Origin: Parvibaculum sp.
Lineage (GTDB): Bacteria; Pseudomonadota; Alphaproteobacteria; Parvibaculales; Parvibaculaceae
DNA: 48,666 bases
Assembly: GCF_002684405.1 (NCBI RefSeq)
Contig: NZ_NYVD01000134.1
Coordinates: 1 to 48,666 of the forward strand
Direction: 5' to 3'
In this document: in pieces, positions 39,934 through 47,488 of the stretch
Layout: each line of letters starts with the position of its first letter
How positions within the stretch are numbered: position 1 is the first letter of the stretch
Program-made: the position numbers and the translations under genes
The notes under the pieces: generated by a model
Database searches by the model: none
What the model was told of the DNA's origin: nothing
The model's input: the letters and a program-made list of their open reading frames with translations, nothing else

Positions 39934-40722
39934 TCAGTTGCCGTCGCCGAATTCGCCGGCGAACACGCCGAGCGGTTCGGCGCCATAGCGGTGAAGGCCC
40001 GGTCCGCTCGTTTCAAGCCAGCGCTTGGAGGTTTCGTAATTGGGGATCGCCTGGCGGACGAGTGCCCAGAAACGCGCACCGTGATTCATGTGCCGTATAT
40101 GTGCGACTTCATGCGCGGCGACATAATCGAGGACATGCGGCGGGGCCATGATGAGCCGCCAGGAAAAGGAAAGCGCCCGGCTGGGTGCGCATGAGCCCCA
40201 GCGCGTGGTGGTGTCGCGCACCGTAATGCGCGACGGCCGCACGTCGAACTGTTCCGCATGATAAAGCGCACGTTCGTTCAGCTCTGCGCGCGCCTGCGCC
40301 TTCAACCAGTCGCCCACGCGTCGCTGCAGGAAGGACGTGGCACCCGTTGCGCGGATTTCGGGCAGGCCGCCTGTCTCTTCCGCATCGACGCGCCAGACCG
40401 GTCCGTAACGCCGCCGCATGACCGGATCGGACACATGGCGGATCAGATGATCCTCGCCCTTGAAGGGAACGACCGCCCCGTCGACGAACGGGACGGGAGG
40501 CGGAACCTGACCGAGACGTTCGGCAATCCAGTCGCGCTGTTCGCGCGCGAAAGAAAGCGCCTGCGCGAGACTTCTTTTCGACGGTGCGGTCACCTGCACG
40601 GAACCGGCGGCAAGATCCACCCGCACGATGATGCGCCGCGCGCGCGGATTATGCCTGATCGCTACAGGCACATTGCGCCCGTTGATCTGCATGTAGTCGA
40701 TATGAAGCGGAGCCGATTTCAC
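39934..40722 (-). CDS. YgjP-like M48 family metallopeptidase (DUF45)
   Basis: The 262-residue protein has the HEVAH zinc motif (AAHEVAHIRHMNHGARFW) with the third ligand region after it, and the RWGSC segment typical of DUF45/YgjP proteins. The N-terminal half (VTAPSKRSLAQALSFAREQRDWI) also fits. No membrane helix is visible, so it is probably cytoplasmic. Its substrate is unknown. It is upstream of the MFS gene with a 4-base gap and divergent from the VOC gene. Confidence 0.88.
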   Translation of the reverse strand: MKSAPLHIDYMQINGRNVPVAIRHNPRARRIIVRVDLAAGSVQVTAPSKRSLAQALSFAREQRDWIAERLGQVPPPVPFVDGAVVPFKGEDHLIRHVSDPVMRRRYGPVWRVDAEETGGLPEIRATGATSFLQRRVGDWLKAQARAELNERALYHAEQFDVRPSRITVRDTTTRWGSCAPSRALSFSWRLIMAPPHVLDYVAAHEVAHIRHMNHGARFWALVRQAIPNYETSKRWLETSGPGLHRYGAEPLGVFAGEFGDGN

Positions 40723-40763
40723 CTGATACTACGTCCCGGCGTGTCGCTGGTTTACTCTGCGAT

Positions 40764-40792
40764 TTGATGAGGATGCGGAAGCGGCGTTATAC
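40764..40792 (+). promoter_or_regulatory. promoter of the VOC gene
   Basis: TTGATG (40764-40769), 17 bases, TTATAC (40787-40792). The start would be near 40799, 27 bases before the ATG. Confidence 0.55.
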
Positions 40793-40825
40793 GCGTCCGG
40801 CGCCACGAATCAAGCAGAGCGAATC

Positions 40826-41263
40826 ATGAATAGAATGCCACGTTTTCATCTTGCTTTCCCAGTCGATGATCTTGCCGCGGCACGTGCATTTTACGGAGGC
40901 GTTCTCGGATGTCCGGAAGGGCGCTCCGATACGCAATGGATCGACTTCGATTTGCATGGTCATCAGATCGTGGCGCATCTCGCGCCGCGCAGCGCGGCGG
41001 AACGACGCGACGCCGCGCATTGCAACGCCGTCGATGGCGACGACGTGCCCGTGCCGCATTTCGGTCTCATCCTGTCATGGGAGGAGTGGCATGCTTTGGC
41101 GGAGCGGTTGAAACGGGCCGGTATCGGCTTTGTGATCGAGCCGCATATCCGCTTTGAAGGAAAGCCCGGTGAGCAAGCCACCATGTTCTTCCACGACCCC
41201 GCCGGGAATGCACTGGAATTCAAGGCATTCCGCGACGAGGCGCAGATTTTCGCAACCGTATGA
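40826..41263 (+). CDS. VOC family (glyoxalase/dioxygenase fold) protein
   Basis: The 145-residue protein has the paired beta-alpha-beta-beta-beta modules of the vicinal oxygen chelate superfamily: [22 protein letters not shown] at the N-terminus, [16 protein letters not shown] in the middle and [15 protein letters not shown] at the end. Metal ligands could be the histidines in FHLAF and PHFGL and the glutamate in NALEFK. The substrate is unknown. It stands alone, with a hairpin after it. Confidence 0.85.
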   Translation: MNRMPRFHLAFPVDDLAAARAFYGGVLGCPEGRSDTQWIDFDLHGHQIVAHLAPRSAAERRDAAHCNAVDGDDVPVPHFGLILSWEEWHALAERLKRAGIGFVIEPHIRFEGKPGEQATMFFHDPAGNALEFKAFRDEAQIFATV

Positions 41264-41269
41264 TCGCTC

Positions 41270-41287
41270 GGCGCGCATAAGCGCGCC
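41270..41287. terminator. hairpin between VOC and PHB depolymerase genes
   Basis: GGCGCGC (41270-41276) and GCGCGCC (41281-41287) form a 7-bp stem with loop ATAA between convergent genes. No T-run is present. Confidence 0.45.
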
Positions 41288-41289
41288 GC

Positions 41290-42528
41290 TTATTTCCGTT
41301 CGGCGTGGAGGCTGGTGAAGGCGCGCACACGAGGCGCGATCTCATTGCGCCAGCGCGATCCGTTGAAAACGCCGTAATGGCCGACGCCGGGTTGTTCCCA
41401 ATGCGCTTTCATGGCGTCGGGAAGTTTCTTGGTCAGCTTGTGTGCAGCCTTGGTCTGGCCGACACCGGAAATATCGTCCTTCTCGCCTTCCACCGTCATC
41501 AGCGCCGTCTTGGTGATGGCTTCGGGGCGGACCTTGCGCCCGCGATGCATGAACTCGCCCTTGGGCAGCGCATGCTGAACGAAGACGGCATCGACGGTCT
41601 GAAGATAGAACTCCGCGGTCATGTCCATGACCGAGAGATATTCGTCGTAGAACTCGCGATGCTTTTCCGCGCTCTCGCCGTCGCCATCGACCATATGCTC
41701 GAAGAAATCCCAATGGGCGCTGACATGGCGGTCGAGATTCATGGCCATGAAGCCGGAGAGCTGCACGAAGCCGGGATAGACGAGGCGCATGGCGCCGGGG
41801 TGCGGAAAAGGCACCGACATCACGACATTGCGCTCATACCATTCTGTGCCGCGCTCCGTCGCAAGGCGGTTCACCTCCGTCGGGCTTTCACGCGTGTCGA
41901 TGGGACCGCCCATCAACGTCATGGACAGAGGCACATGCGGATCGTCGTCGTCATGCATCACAGCCACGGCCGCGAAGACCGGCACCGCCGGCTGGCAAAC
42001 GGCCAGCGCATGAACGTCCGGGCCGAGCACATGAAAGATGTCGATCAGGTAGTCGATGTAGTCGTCGAGGTCGAACCGGCCCTTGGACAAGGGCACCATG
42101 CGCGCATCCACCCAGTCGGTCACATAGACCTCGTAGTGGGGCAGCATGGTCTCGATGGTTCCGCGCAGGAGCGTCGCATAGTGACCCGACAGCGGCGCGA
42201 CAATCAGCATCTTGGGCTGGATCGTGTTCTTCATCGCCTTTCGATCACGCTCGAAATGAACGAGCTTGCAGAACGGCTTTTCCCAGACCACGTGCTCGCG
42301 TACCGGCACGTTCTTGCCGTCGATAACGGTTTCATGCAGCCCGAAAGGCGGTTTGCCGTAGCGCCGCGTCGTACTTTCGAAGACGTCGATAGCGGCGGCC
42401 ATCGTCTTGTTCATCTGCGTTTCGGCGAAGGGGTTCAGCGGATGCCTCAGCGCCCAGAGCCCCATTTCGGCCGCGGCCCGGTAGGGCGCGATGGTGGCGT
42501 GGTTCAATTCGTAGATGTGGTACAGCAA
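41290..42528 (-). CDS. phaZ: intracellular polyhydroxybutyrate depolymerase
   Basis: PhaZ mobilises stored PHB granules. The 412-residue alpha/beta hydrolase has the nucleophile segment HALAVCQPAVPVFAA, with a cysteine in place of the lipase serine, as in the Ralstonia-type intracellular enzyme, and a catalytic His in GVGHYGVFNGSRWR. The start is taken as TTG 42528 (then LYHIYELNHA), because GAGAGGTG lies 5 bases upstream and this is the conserved N-terminus. The frame runs 55 codons further without family similarity. A TGCA-rich site is present upstream. Confidence 0.9.
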   Translation of the reverse strand: MLYHIYELNHATIAPYRAAAEMGLWALRHPLNPFAETQMNKTMAAAIDVFESTTRRYGKPPFGLHETVIDGKNVPVREHVVWEKPFCKLVHFERDRKAMKNTIQPKMLIVAPLSGHYATLLRGTIETMLPHYEVYVTDWVDARMVPLSKGRFDLDDYIDYLIDIFHVLGPDVHALAVCQPAVPVFAAVAVMHDDDDPHVPLSMTLMGGPIDTRESPTEVNRLATERGTEWYERNVVMSVPFPHPGAMRLVYPGFVQLSGFMAMNLDRHVSAHWDFFEHMVDGDGESAEKHREFYDEYLSVMDMTAEFYLQTVDAVFVQHALPKGEFMHRGRKVRPEAITKTALMTVEGEKDDISGVGQTKAAHKLTKKLPDAMKAHWEQPGVGHYGVFNGSRWRNEIAPRVRAFTSLHAERK

Positions 42529-42586
42529 GTTTTCACCTCTCCGACGTTTCCGCCATTTCGGCCCTCGGCGGGCCCTGTTCTTCATG

Positions 42587-42601
42587 CTGCAGTGCAATAT
42601 A
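42587..42601 (-). promoter_or_regulatory. possible PhaR-like operator and -10 of phaZ
   Basis: CTGC-AGT-GCAA resembles the TGC/GCA motif (CTGC-N3-GCAG) reported for PhaR in Paracoccus. It adjoins TATATT on the minus strand (42596-42601). No good -35 is seen. Confidence 0.25.
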
Positions 42602-42721
42602 TCCCTAAAATAGGCGTCTGTGGCGCTATGTCCAAGCGCAATTTTTCCACGGCATGAGCCCAGAGACCAATTTTGCAGGCCTTTTGGGGGCAAAGTGCCG
42701 GAATATTCCCGAAACCGGGCA

Positions 42722-42744
42722 CGGGCGGGAAGGGCTCCCGCCCG
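42722..42744 (-). terminator. hairpin after leuA
   Basis: CGGGCGGGA (42722-42730) pairs with TCCCGCCCG (42736-42744) over 9 bp with a 5-base loop, 10 bases after the leuA stop. No T-run follows on the minus strand. Confidence 0.5.
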
Positions 42745-42753
42745 GCTCTATGG

Positions 42754-44406
42754 TTAACGGGCGGCGGCCCGGTTGGCCGCGCTCACCAGCGCTTTCAGCG
42801 AGGCGGTGATGATGTTGGGGTCGAGCCCCACGCCGAACAGATCGCCCGGGTGATCCGGGTCGCCGACCTCGATAAAGGCGGCGGCCTGCGCGTCCGAGCC
42901 GGATCCGAGCGAATGCTCGTCATACTGGCGCACCTGCAGGTTCACCGAGAGGGCATTCAGGGCGGCGTCGATCGGACCGTTTCCGAGCCCGGTCAGTTCC
43001 TCTTCCCTGCCATGCCGTTTCACGCGCATCTTCACGCCTTGCTTGCCGCCCTCGTCGAAGAGCGTGTGGCCGACATATTCGAACGGCTCTTTCGCATTCA
43101 GATATTCTTCCTCGAAGATGCGCCAGATATCGGCGGCGCGGACTTCCTGGCCGGTGAGGTCGGTATATTTCTGCACGGCGGAACTGAATTCCACCTGCAG
43201 CCGCCGCGGCATGGAGAGCCCGTATTCGGTCTCCAGCAGATACGAGATGCCGCCCTTGCCGGACTGACTGTTCACCCGAATGATCGAGTCATAAGTGCGG
43301 CCCACATCGCGCGGATCGATCGGCAGATAGGGCACATCCCAGACCTGCTCCTCTTTCTTGCGCGCGCCGAGGCCCTTTTTGATCGCGTCCTGATGGGATC
43401 CGGAAAAGGCGGTGAACACCAGATCGCCCACATAAGGGTGGCGCGGATGGATCGGCAATTGCGTGCAATATTCCGCTGTGCGGGCGATCTCGTTGATCTG
43501 CGAAAAGTCGAGACCGGGATGCACGCCCTGGCTGTAGAGATTGAGCGCCAGCGTGACGAGGTCGACATTGCCCGTGCGCTCGCCATTGCCGAAGAGGCAG
43601 CCTTCCACGCGGTCCGCACCCGCCATCACGGCGAGTTCGGCAGCGGCCACCGCCGTGCCGCGGTCATTATGCGGATGGACCGAGAGGACGATGCCGTCGC
43701 GCCGCTCCAGGTTCCTGTGCATCCATTCGATCTGATCGGCATAGACATTGGGCGAGGCCATCTCCACCGTCGCCGGCAGGTTCACGATCACCTTGTTGTT
43801 GGATGATGCGTTCCAGATTTCCGTCACCGCGTCGACGACCTCTTTGGCGAAGTCGAGTTCGGTGCCCGAAAAGACTTCCGGGCTGTACTGGAACGTCCAG
43901 TTCGTTTCGGGCTGGCCGGCGGCGAGTTCCTTGATCTGATGCGCCGCTTCCGTCGCAATGGCTTTCACGCCCTGCTTGCCCTGGTTGAACACCACATCGC
44001 GGAAATTCGGCGCGGTCGCATTATAGACATGCACGATGGCATTCTTTGCGCCGCGCAGGGATTCCATGGTGCGGGCGATGAGCTCGGGGCGGGCCTGCGT
44101 CAGCACCTCCACGCGCACATCGTCCGGAACCTTTCCCTGCTCGATCAGCTCACGGATGAAGTTGAAATCCGTGTCGCTGGCCGACGGGAATCCCGCCTCG
44201 ATCTCCTTGAAGCCGATCTTTACCAGCAGTTCGAACATGGCGCGTTTGCGCTCTGCGTTCATCGGTTCGAAAAGCGCCTGATTGCCGTCCCGGAGGTCCG
44301 TGCTCATCCAGATGGGCGGTGTGGAGATCGTCTTGCTGGGCCATTGGCGATCGGACAATTCGACCGGCTTGAACGGCCTGTATTTTCGACTTGGGTCTTG
44401 CAACAT
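42754..44406 (-). CDS. leuA: 2-isopropylmalate synthase
   Basis: LeuA makes the first committed step of leucine synthesis, condensing acetyl-CoA with 2-oxoisovalerate. The 550-residue protein has the catalytic segment [17 protein letters not shown], the [11 protein letters not shown] metal-ligand motif, [11 protein letters not shown], and a C-terminal regulatory domain where leucine would bind. It resembles the longer yeast/actinobacterial type (LeuA type 2) more than the E. coli enzyme. ATG 44406 is at the conserved N-terminus. A promoter and a possible leucine-rich leader peptide lie about 140-260 bases upstream. Confidence 0.95.
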   Translation of the reverse strand: MLQDPSRKYRPFKPVELSDRQWPSKTISTPPIWMSTDLRDGNQALFEPMNAERKRAMFELLVKIGFKEIEAGFPSASDTDFNFIRELIEQGKVPDDVRVEVLTQARPELIARTMESLRGAKNAIVHVYNATAPNFRDVVFNQGKQGVKAIATEAAHQIKELAAGQPETNWTFQYSPEVFSGTELDFAKEVVDAVTEIWNASSNNKVIVNLPATVEMASPNVYADQIEWMHRNLERRDGIVLSVHPHNDRGTAVAAAELAVMAGADRVEGCLFGNGERTGNVDLVTLALNLYSQGVHPGLDFSQINEIARTAEYCTQLPIHPRHPYVGDLVFTAFSGSHQDAIKKGLGARKKEEQVWDVPYLPIDPRDVGRTYDSIIRVNSQSGKGGISYLLETEYGLSMPRRLQVEFSSAVQKYTDLTGQEVRAADIWRIFEEEYLNAKEPFEYVGHTLFDEGGKQGVKMRVKRHGREEELTGLGNGPIDAALNALSVNLQVRQYDEHSLGSGSDAQAAAFIEVGDPDHPGDLFGVGLDPNIITASLKALVSAANRAAAR

Positions 44407-44542
44407 GGTTCTTCTCGAGATTCAGCGGCCATTTCGCCGCGCATCCATCATGCAATGAAAAGCTTGCAAGAGGATTGCGCCGCGCTGGCGGCGATAAACG
44501 AACGGATGGACTGGATATGTCGGAAGGGGATGTTTTCTGCGC

Positions 44543-44632
44543 TCAAGCGCAGAGCAGCGCACGCGCAAGAAGGCCCGTCCGCAGAAGCGGAAGGTCCTGG
44601 CCGAGAACAGCGATGTGGCGCGGTGCGTTCAT
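44543..44632 (-). CDS. possible leaderless leucine-rich leader peptide of leuA
   Basis: This 29-codon frame (MNAPRH ... LLCA, stop TGA) has 8 leucines, including three LL pairs in its second half (LPLL, GLLA, ALLC). Its ATG coincides with the expected transcription start of the promoter at 44639-44667, so it would be leaderless. The stop lies in the loop of a 6-bp hairpin (44537-44552). Downstream are another hairpin (44478-44493) and a short alternative pairing with the leucine codons, but no T-run. The frame is open upstream to about 44740, so a longer small protein is possible. Confidence 0.45.
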   Translation of the reverse strand: MNAPRHIAVLGQDLPLLRTGLLARALLCA

Positions 44633-44638
44633 GAGGCG

Positions 44639-44667
44639 AACATAGGCAGCGCGCAGCATCCGGTCAA
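44639..44667 (-). promoter_or_regulatory. leuA promoter
   Basis: On the minus strand TTGACC (44667-44662), a 17-base spacer and TATGTT (44644-44639). The predicted start is at about 44632, the A of the leader peptide ATG. Confidence 0.6.
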
Positions 44668-44746
44668 GACGATGAATCAAATCATGCGTTGGCGGATGAT
44701 CCTGCAAATAGGGTAGCAGGACTGACCTGTTTGGCTGGACCCCGCT

Positions 44747-45373
44747 TCAGTCCATCTTCGCTTTCATTGCCTTGGCCATCTCTTCCGGCGTGGCGCGGGT
44801 GCCGACGAAGAAGGTGAGGAATTTGTTGTCCGGGCTCATGAAGTAGATATAGGGCGTGTGTTCCATCGTATAGCCGCCTTCCGCACTGGGGTCCTTCACC
44901 TTGTCATATTGCGCGCGATAGGCCTTTGCGGCGGCTGCAATCTGTTCGGGCGTACCGGTCAGCCCGACGAGCCGGGGATCGAATTGCTGGATGTAGAGTT
45001 TTATCTGCTCCGGAGTGTCGCGTTCCGGGTCGATGGTGATGAATATCGGCTGCACCTTCTTGGCGTCATCGCCCAGCGCATCCATCGCAGCGGCCATCTT
45101 GGCAAGATCGGTGGGGCAGACATCGGGGCAATAGGTGAAGCCGAAATAGATCAGCAGGTATTTCCCGCCGAAGCTCTCCTGGGTAACGGTTTGCCCGTCC
45201 TGGTTCACGAGGGTGAAAGGCCCGCCGATCTGCGGGGTGCCGGTGGAGACCACGGGCTGGCCGTTGCCGCCGGTGGATACTTGTCCGCCCGAGAGGTGAC
45301 CAGTGAGCCAGTAGCCGATGCCTGCGATGACGATGAGGGCGCCCAGCGTCAAAATCCATCCCGTACGGCTCAT
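44747..45373 (-). CDS. SCO1/SenC copper-binding protein
   Basis: SCO1-type proteins deliver copper to the CuA site of cytochrome c oxidase or act as thiol reductases. The 208-residue protein has an N-terminal membrane anchor ([18 protein letters not shown]), the copper motif CPDVCP in [15 protein letters not shown] and the conserved histidine in [12 protein letters not shown] 45373 has a strong AGGAGG upstream. No oxidase genes are next to it in this window. It is divergent from the ankyrin gene. Confidence 0.92.
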   Translation of the reverse strand: MSRTGWILTLGALIVIAGIGYWLTGHLSGGQVSTGGNGQPVVSTGTPQIGGPFTLVNQDGQTVTQESFGGKYLLIYFGFTYCPDVCPTDLAKMAAAMDALGDDAKKVQPIFITIDPERDTPEQIKLYIQQFDPRLVGLTGTPEQIAAAAKAYRAQYDKVKDPSAEGGYTMEHTPYIYFMSPDNKFLTFFVGTRATPEEMAKAMKAKMD

Positions 45374-45460
45374 CTCGATCCTCCTGTGAAAACCGGCTTG
45401 AAGTCTGGCCCTGCCGGATACCGGTGCCCTCGCGCTTGCGGACAAGCGGCGTGAATTGGG

Positions 45461-45484
45461 TATAATGCGAAAATAGTTTCGCAT
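45461..45484 (+). promoter_or_regulatory. ankyrin gene promoter with overlapping 20-bp operator
   Basis: A perfect TATAAT (45461-45466) is overlapped by ATGCGAAA-ATAG-TTTCGCAT (45465-45484), an inverted repeat with perfect 8-bp arms. A weak -35, TTGCGG, lies 19 bases upstream. A repressor bound here would block transcription. The regulator is unknown; it could also affect the divergent SCO1 gene. Confidence 0.6.
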
Positions 45485-45535
45485 ACCAGTCTCAGGGCGG
45501 CGATTAAATCCGCGCCCGGGACGGGTCGCTCACCG

Positions 45536-46183
45536 ATGCAGCAGCTGACAGTCATGACGAACATCAAGCGTATTTCCGTTTCCGCCGCAATGCGCGTTTT
45601 TCGCGCACTCACCTCCGTCGCTCTCTGCGCTGGGCTGGCGGTCGCCGTTCTGCTTCCGGCAGCGCCTGCCGCCCATGCAGCTCCGCCCGGCGCCCCCAGT
45701 GCGATCATCAAGGATAACGATATGATCGAAGCCGCCCGAGGCGGCGACCTGGAGGAGCTTCAGCGTCAATTGAATATCGGCGCGTCGCCCAATGAGAGCG
45801 GCCGCGACCGTATTCCCGCCATTGTGGTCGCCGCGCAATACGGCCAGGCCAAGGCGGTCCGCATCCTGCTGGATGCCGGGGCCGATCCCGATCGCCGCGC
45901 GCCTGACGGGGACACGGCTCTGTCCACCGTGGCGCGGAGCGGACGGGCCGATATCGCACAGATGTTGCTGCAGAAGGGCGCCGATCCCGACCGCTATGGT
46001 CCCGACCGCGATGCGCCTTTGCTGATTGCGACGCGGGCCCATCATACCGATGTCGTGGTGGCGCTGATCCAGCATGGTGCCTACCTCGAAGAATCCGATG
46101 TCACCGGGCGCACGGCGCTGGATCTCGCCCGCGAGAACCATTTTTCCGACATTGTCGCCCTGCTGGAAGAGGCAGAATCCTGA
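45536..46183 (+). CDS. periplasmic ankyrin-repeat protein
   Basis: The 215-residue protein has a signal peptide (about residues 15-48, ending AAPAAHA) and then four or so ankyrin repeats: MIEAARGGDLEELQRQLNIG, AIVVAAQYGQAKAVRILLDAGADP, ALSTVARSGRADIAQMLLQKGADP, LLIATRAHHTDVVVALIQHGA, with a final ALDLARENHFSDIVALL. It should work as a protein-binding module in the periplasm; the partner is unknown. ATG 45536 is used; ATG 45554 is an alternative. A promoter with a palindromic operator lies 50-75 bases upstream. Confidence 0.85.
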   Translation: MQQLTVMTNIKRISVSAAMRVFRALTSVALCAGLAVAVLLPAAPAAHAAPPGAPSAIIKDNDMIEAARGGDLEELQRQLNIGASPNESGRDRIPAIVVAAQYGQAKAVRILLDAGADPDRRAPDGDTALSTVARSGRADIAQMLLQKGADPDRYGPDRDAPLLIATRAHHTDVVVALIQHGAYLEESDVTGRTALDLARENHFSDIVALLEEAES

Positions 46184-46261
46184 TCGCTACCTCGGCGCCG
46201 AATGGGAAGGGGCGGCACTAGGGGTGAAATAGAGCTTTGGGCTCCCTATTTTAGAACTGTT

Positions 46262-47368
46262 ATGAGTTCCACCAGAAAAACCTTCCGCCCCACCGGTTTT
46301 GCTCGCCGCCGCGCCGCGCGCGCGCAGGAGGAAGAGCGTGCCGGAACGGCAGGCTCCCCGCCTGAGCGACCCTGGCACCACCTGCCGGACGGCACGTTTC
46401 GCAATCCCCCGGGATGCGAGAACCGGGGCGGAAAGCAGCGGCTCAAGCATGTCGGGCCCTATTTCCTCGAAATGATGAAGCTCGGCACGAAGAAGGTCGA
46501 CGTACCGGAAGGGCATGTCGTGCCGCGGGGTGAAGCGGTCCGCGCGCTGGCCGAGCATGCGGAGAGCGATCATGACTTCCTGACCTGGGTCGGCCATGCC
46601 TGCTTCCTCATCCGCATGGGCGGCTACACCATTCTGACCGACCCCTACCTCACCACCTATGCGGGTCCGAAAGGCGTGGGGCCAAGGCGGTTCGTGAAGG
46701 CGGGTGTTCCCGTCTCCGCCCTGCCGCCCATCGATCTTCTGGTCATCAGCCACAACCACTACGACCATCTGGATGAACGCGCACTGGCCCAGCTGCCGGG
46801 CAAGGACCGCATGACCGTGCTGGTGCCGCTGCGTCTGGGCGATTTCTTCCGCGAGCGCGGTTTCGCCAATGTCGTGGAGCTGGACTGGCATGAGTGCCAC
46901 GAACTCGATGGTCTGGCCGTGACCGCGCTGCCCGTGGTGCATTGGTCGCGCCGCAGCGGCTGGGATACCAATCGCACGCTCTGGGCGGGATTTGCTTTCA
47001 AGACAGCAGGCCATCACCTGTTTTTCGGCGGCGACAGCGCCTATGGCCCGATTTTCGAGGAGCTGGGCGAAAAATACGGGCCCTTCGACACGGCGCTGCT
47101 CGGGATCGGTGCCTATGCCCCGCGGGAAATGATGCATGCCTCCCACGCCACGCCGGAAGAAGCCGTGCGCATGGGTCGGGAGCTGAAAGCCTCCCGCCTT
47201 GTCGGCATGCATTGGGGTACGGTGCTCCTCACCATCGAGCCTCCCTTCGAGCCCCCGGCCCGCTTCATGCTGGCCGGCACCAATGGCGGCTATGAGCGCG
47301 ACGATCTCTGGATCATGCGCATCGGGGAAACACGCCTTCTGGCCGGCGATTGGCCCTCCAACCGCTGA
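46262..47368 (+). CDS. metallo-beta-lactamase-fold hydrolase (NAPE-PLD-like)
   Basis: The 368-residue protein has the MBL metal motif HxHxDH (SHNHYDHLD), the later ligands in VVHW, GGDSAYGP and GMHWGT, and the overall layout of N-acylphosphatidylethanolamine phospholipase D relatives (FRNPPGCENRGG; WVGHACFLIRMGG). A role in phospholipid turnover is plausible but unproven. The first about 60 residues are Arg/Glu-rich and no signal peptide is visible. ATG 46262 is chosen over the upstream in-frame start at 46202, which has a non-conserved tail. Confidence 0.85.
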   Translation: MSSTRKTFRPTGFARRRAARAQEEERAGTAGSPPERPWHHLPDGTFRNPPGCENRGGKQRLKHVGPYFLEMMKLGTKKVDVPEGHVVPRGEAVRALAEHAESDHDFLTWVGHACFLIRMGGYTILTDPYLTTYAGPKGVGPRRFVKAGVPVSALPPIDLLVISHNHYDHLDERALAQLPGKDRMTVLVPLRLGDFFRERGFANVVELDWHECHELDGLAVTALPVVHWSRRSGWDTNRTLWAGFAFKTAGHHLFFGGDSAYGPIFEELGEKYGPFDTALLGIGAYAPREMMHASHATPEEAVRMGRELKASRLVGMHWGTVLLTIEPPFEPPARFMLAGTNGGYERDDLWIMRIGETRLLAGDWPSNR

Positions 47369-47400
47369 TCCTCCCGTCCTGGATAATCGGCCCTCTGGAC

Positions 47401-47473
47401 CTGCCGCCTTCCCTGCGGCAGAAAGATCGTCAACGGAACGATTTGAAGGCCCGGATGACAGCTTGTCCGGGCC
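47401..47473 (+). other. two hairpins between the MBL gene and regB
   Basis: A 7-bp stem (47401-47407 with 47415-47421) and an 8-bp stem (47448-47455 with 47466-47473) lie in the 120-base gap. The second ends 5 bases before the ribosome-binding site GGAGGA of the kinase gene, so it could affect its translation. No T-run follows either. Confidence 0.4.
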
Positions 47474-47488
47474 CCTATGGAGGACTTT

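Noticed and set aside
46248..46264. Second ICE box before the metallo-beta-lactamase-fold gene
   Set aside because: TTTAGAACTGTTATGAG has one good half only; the other arm matches in about 4 of 7 positions.
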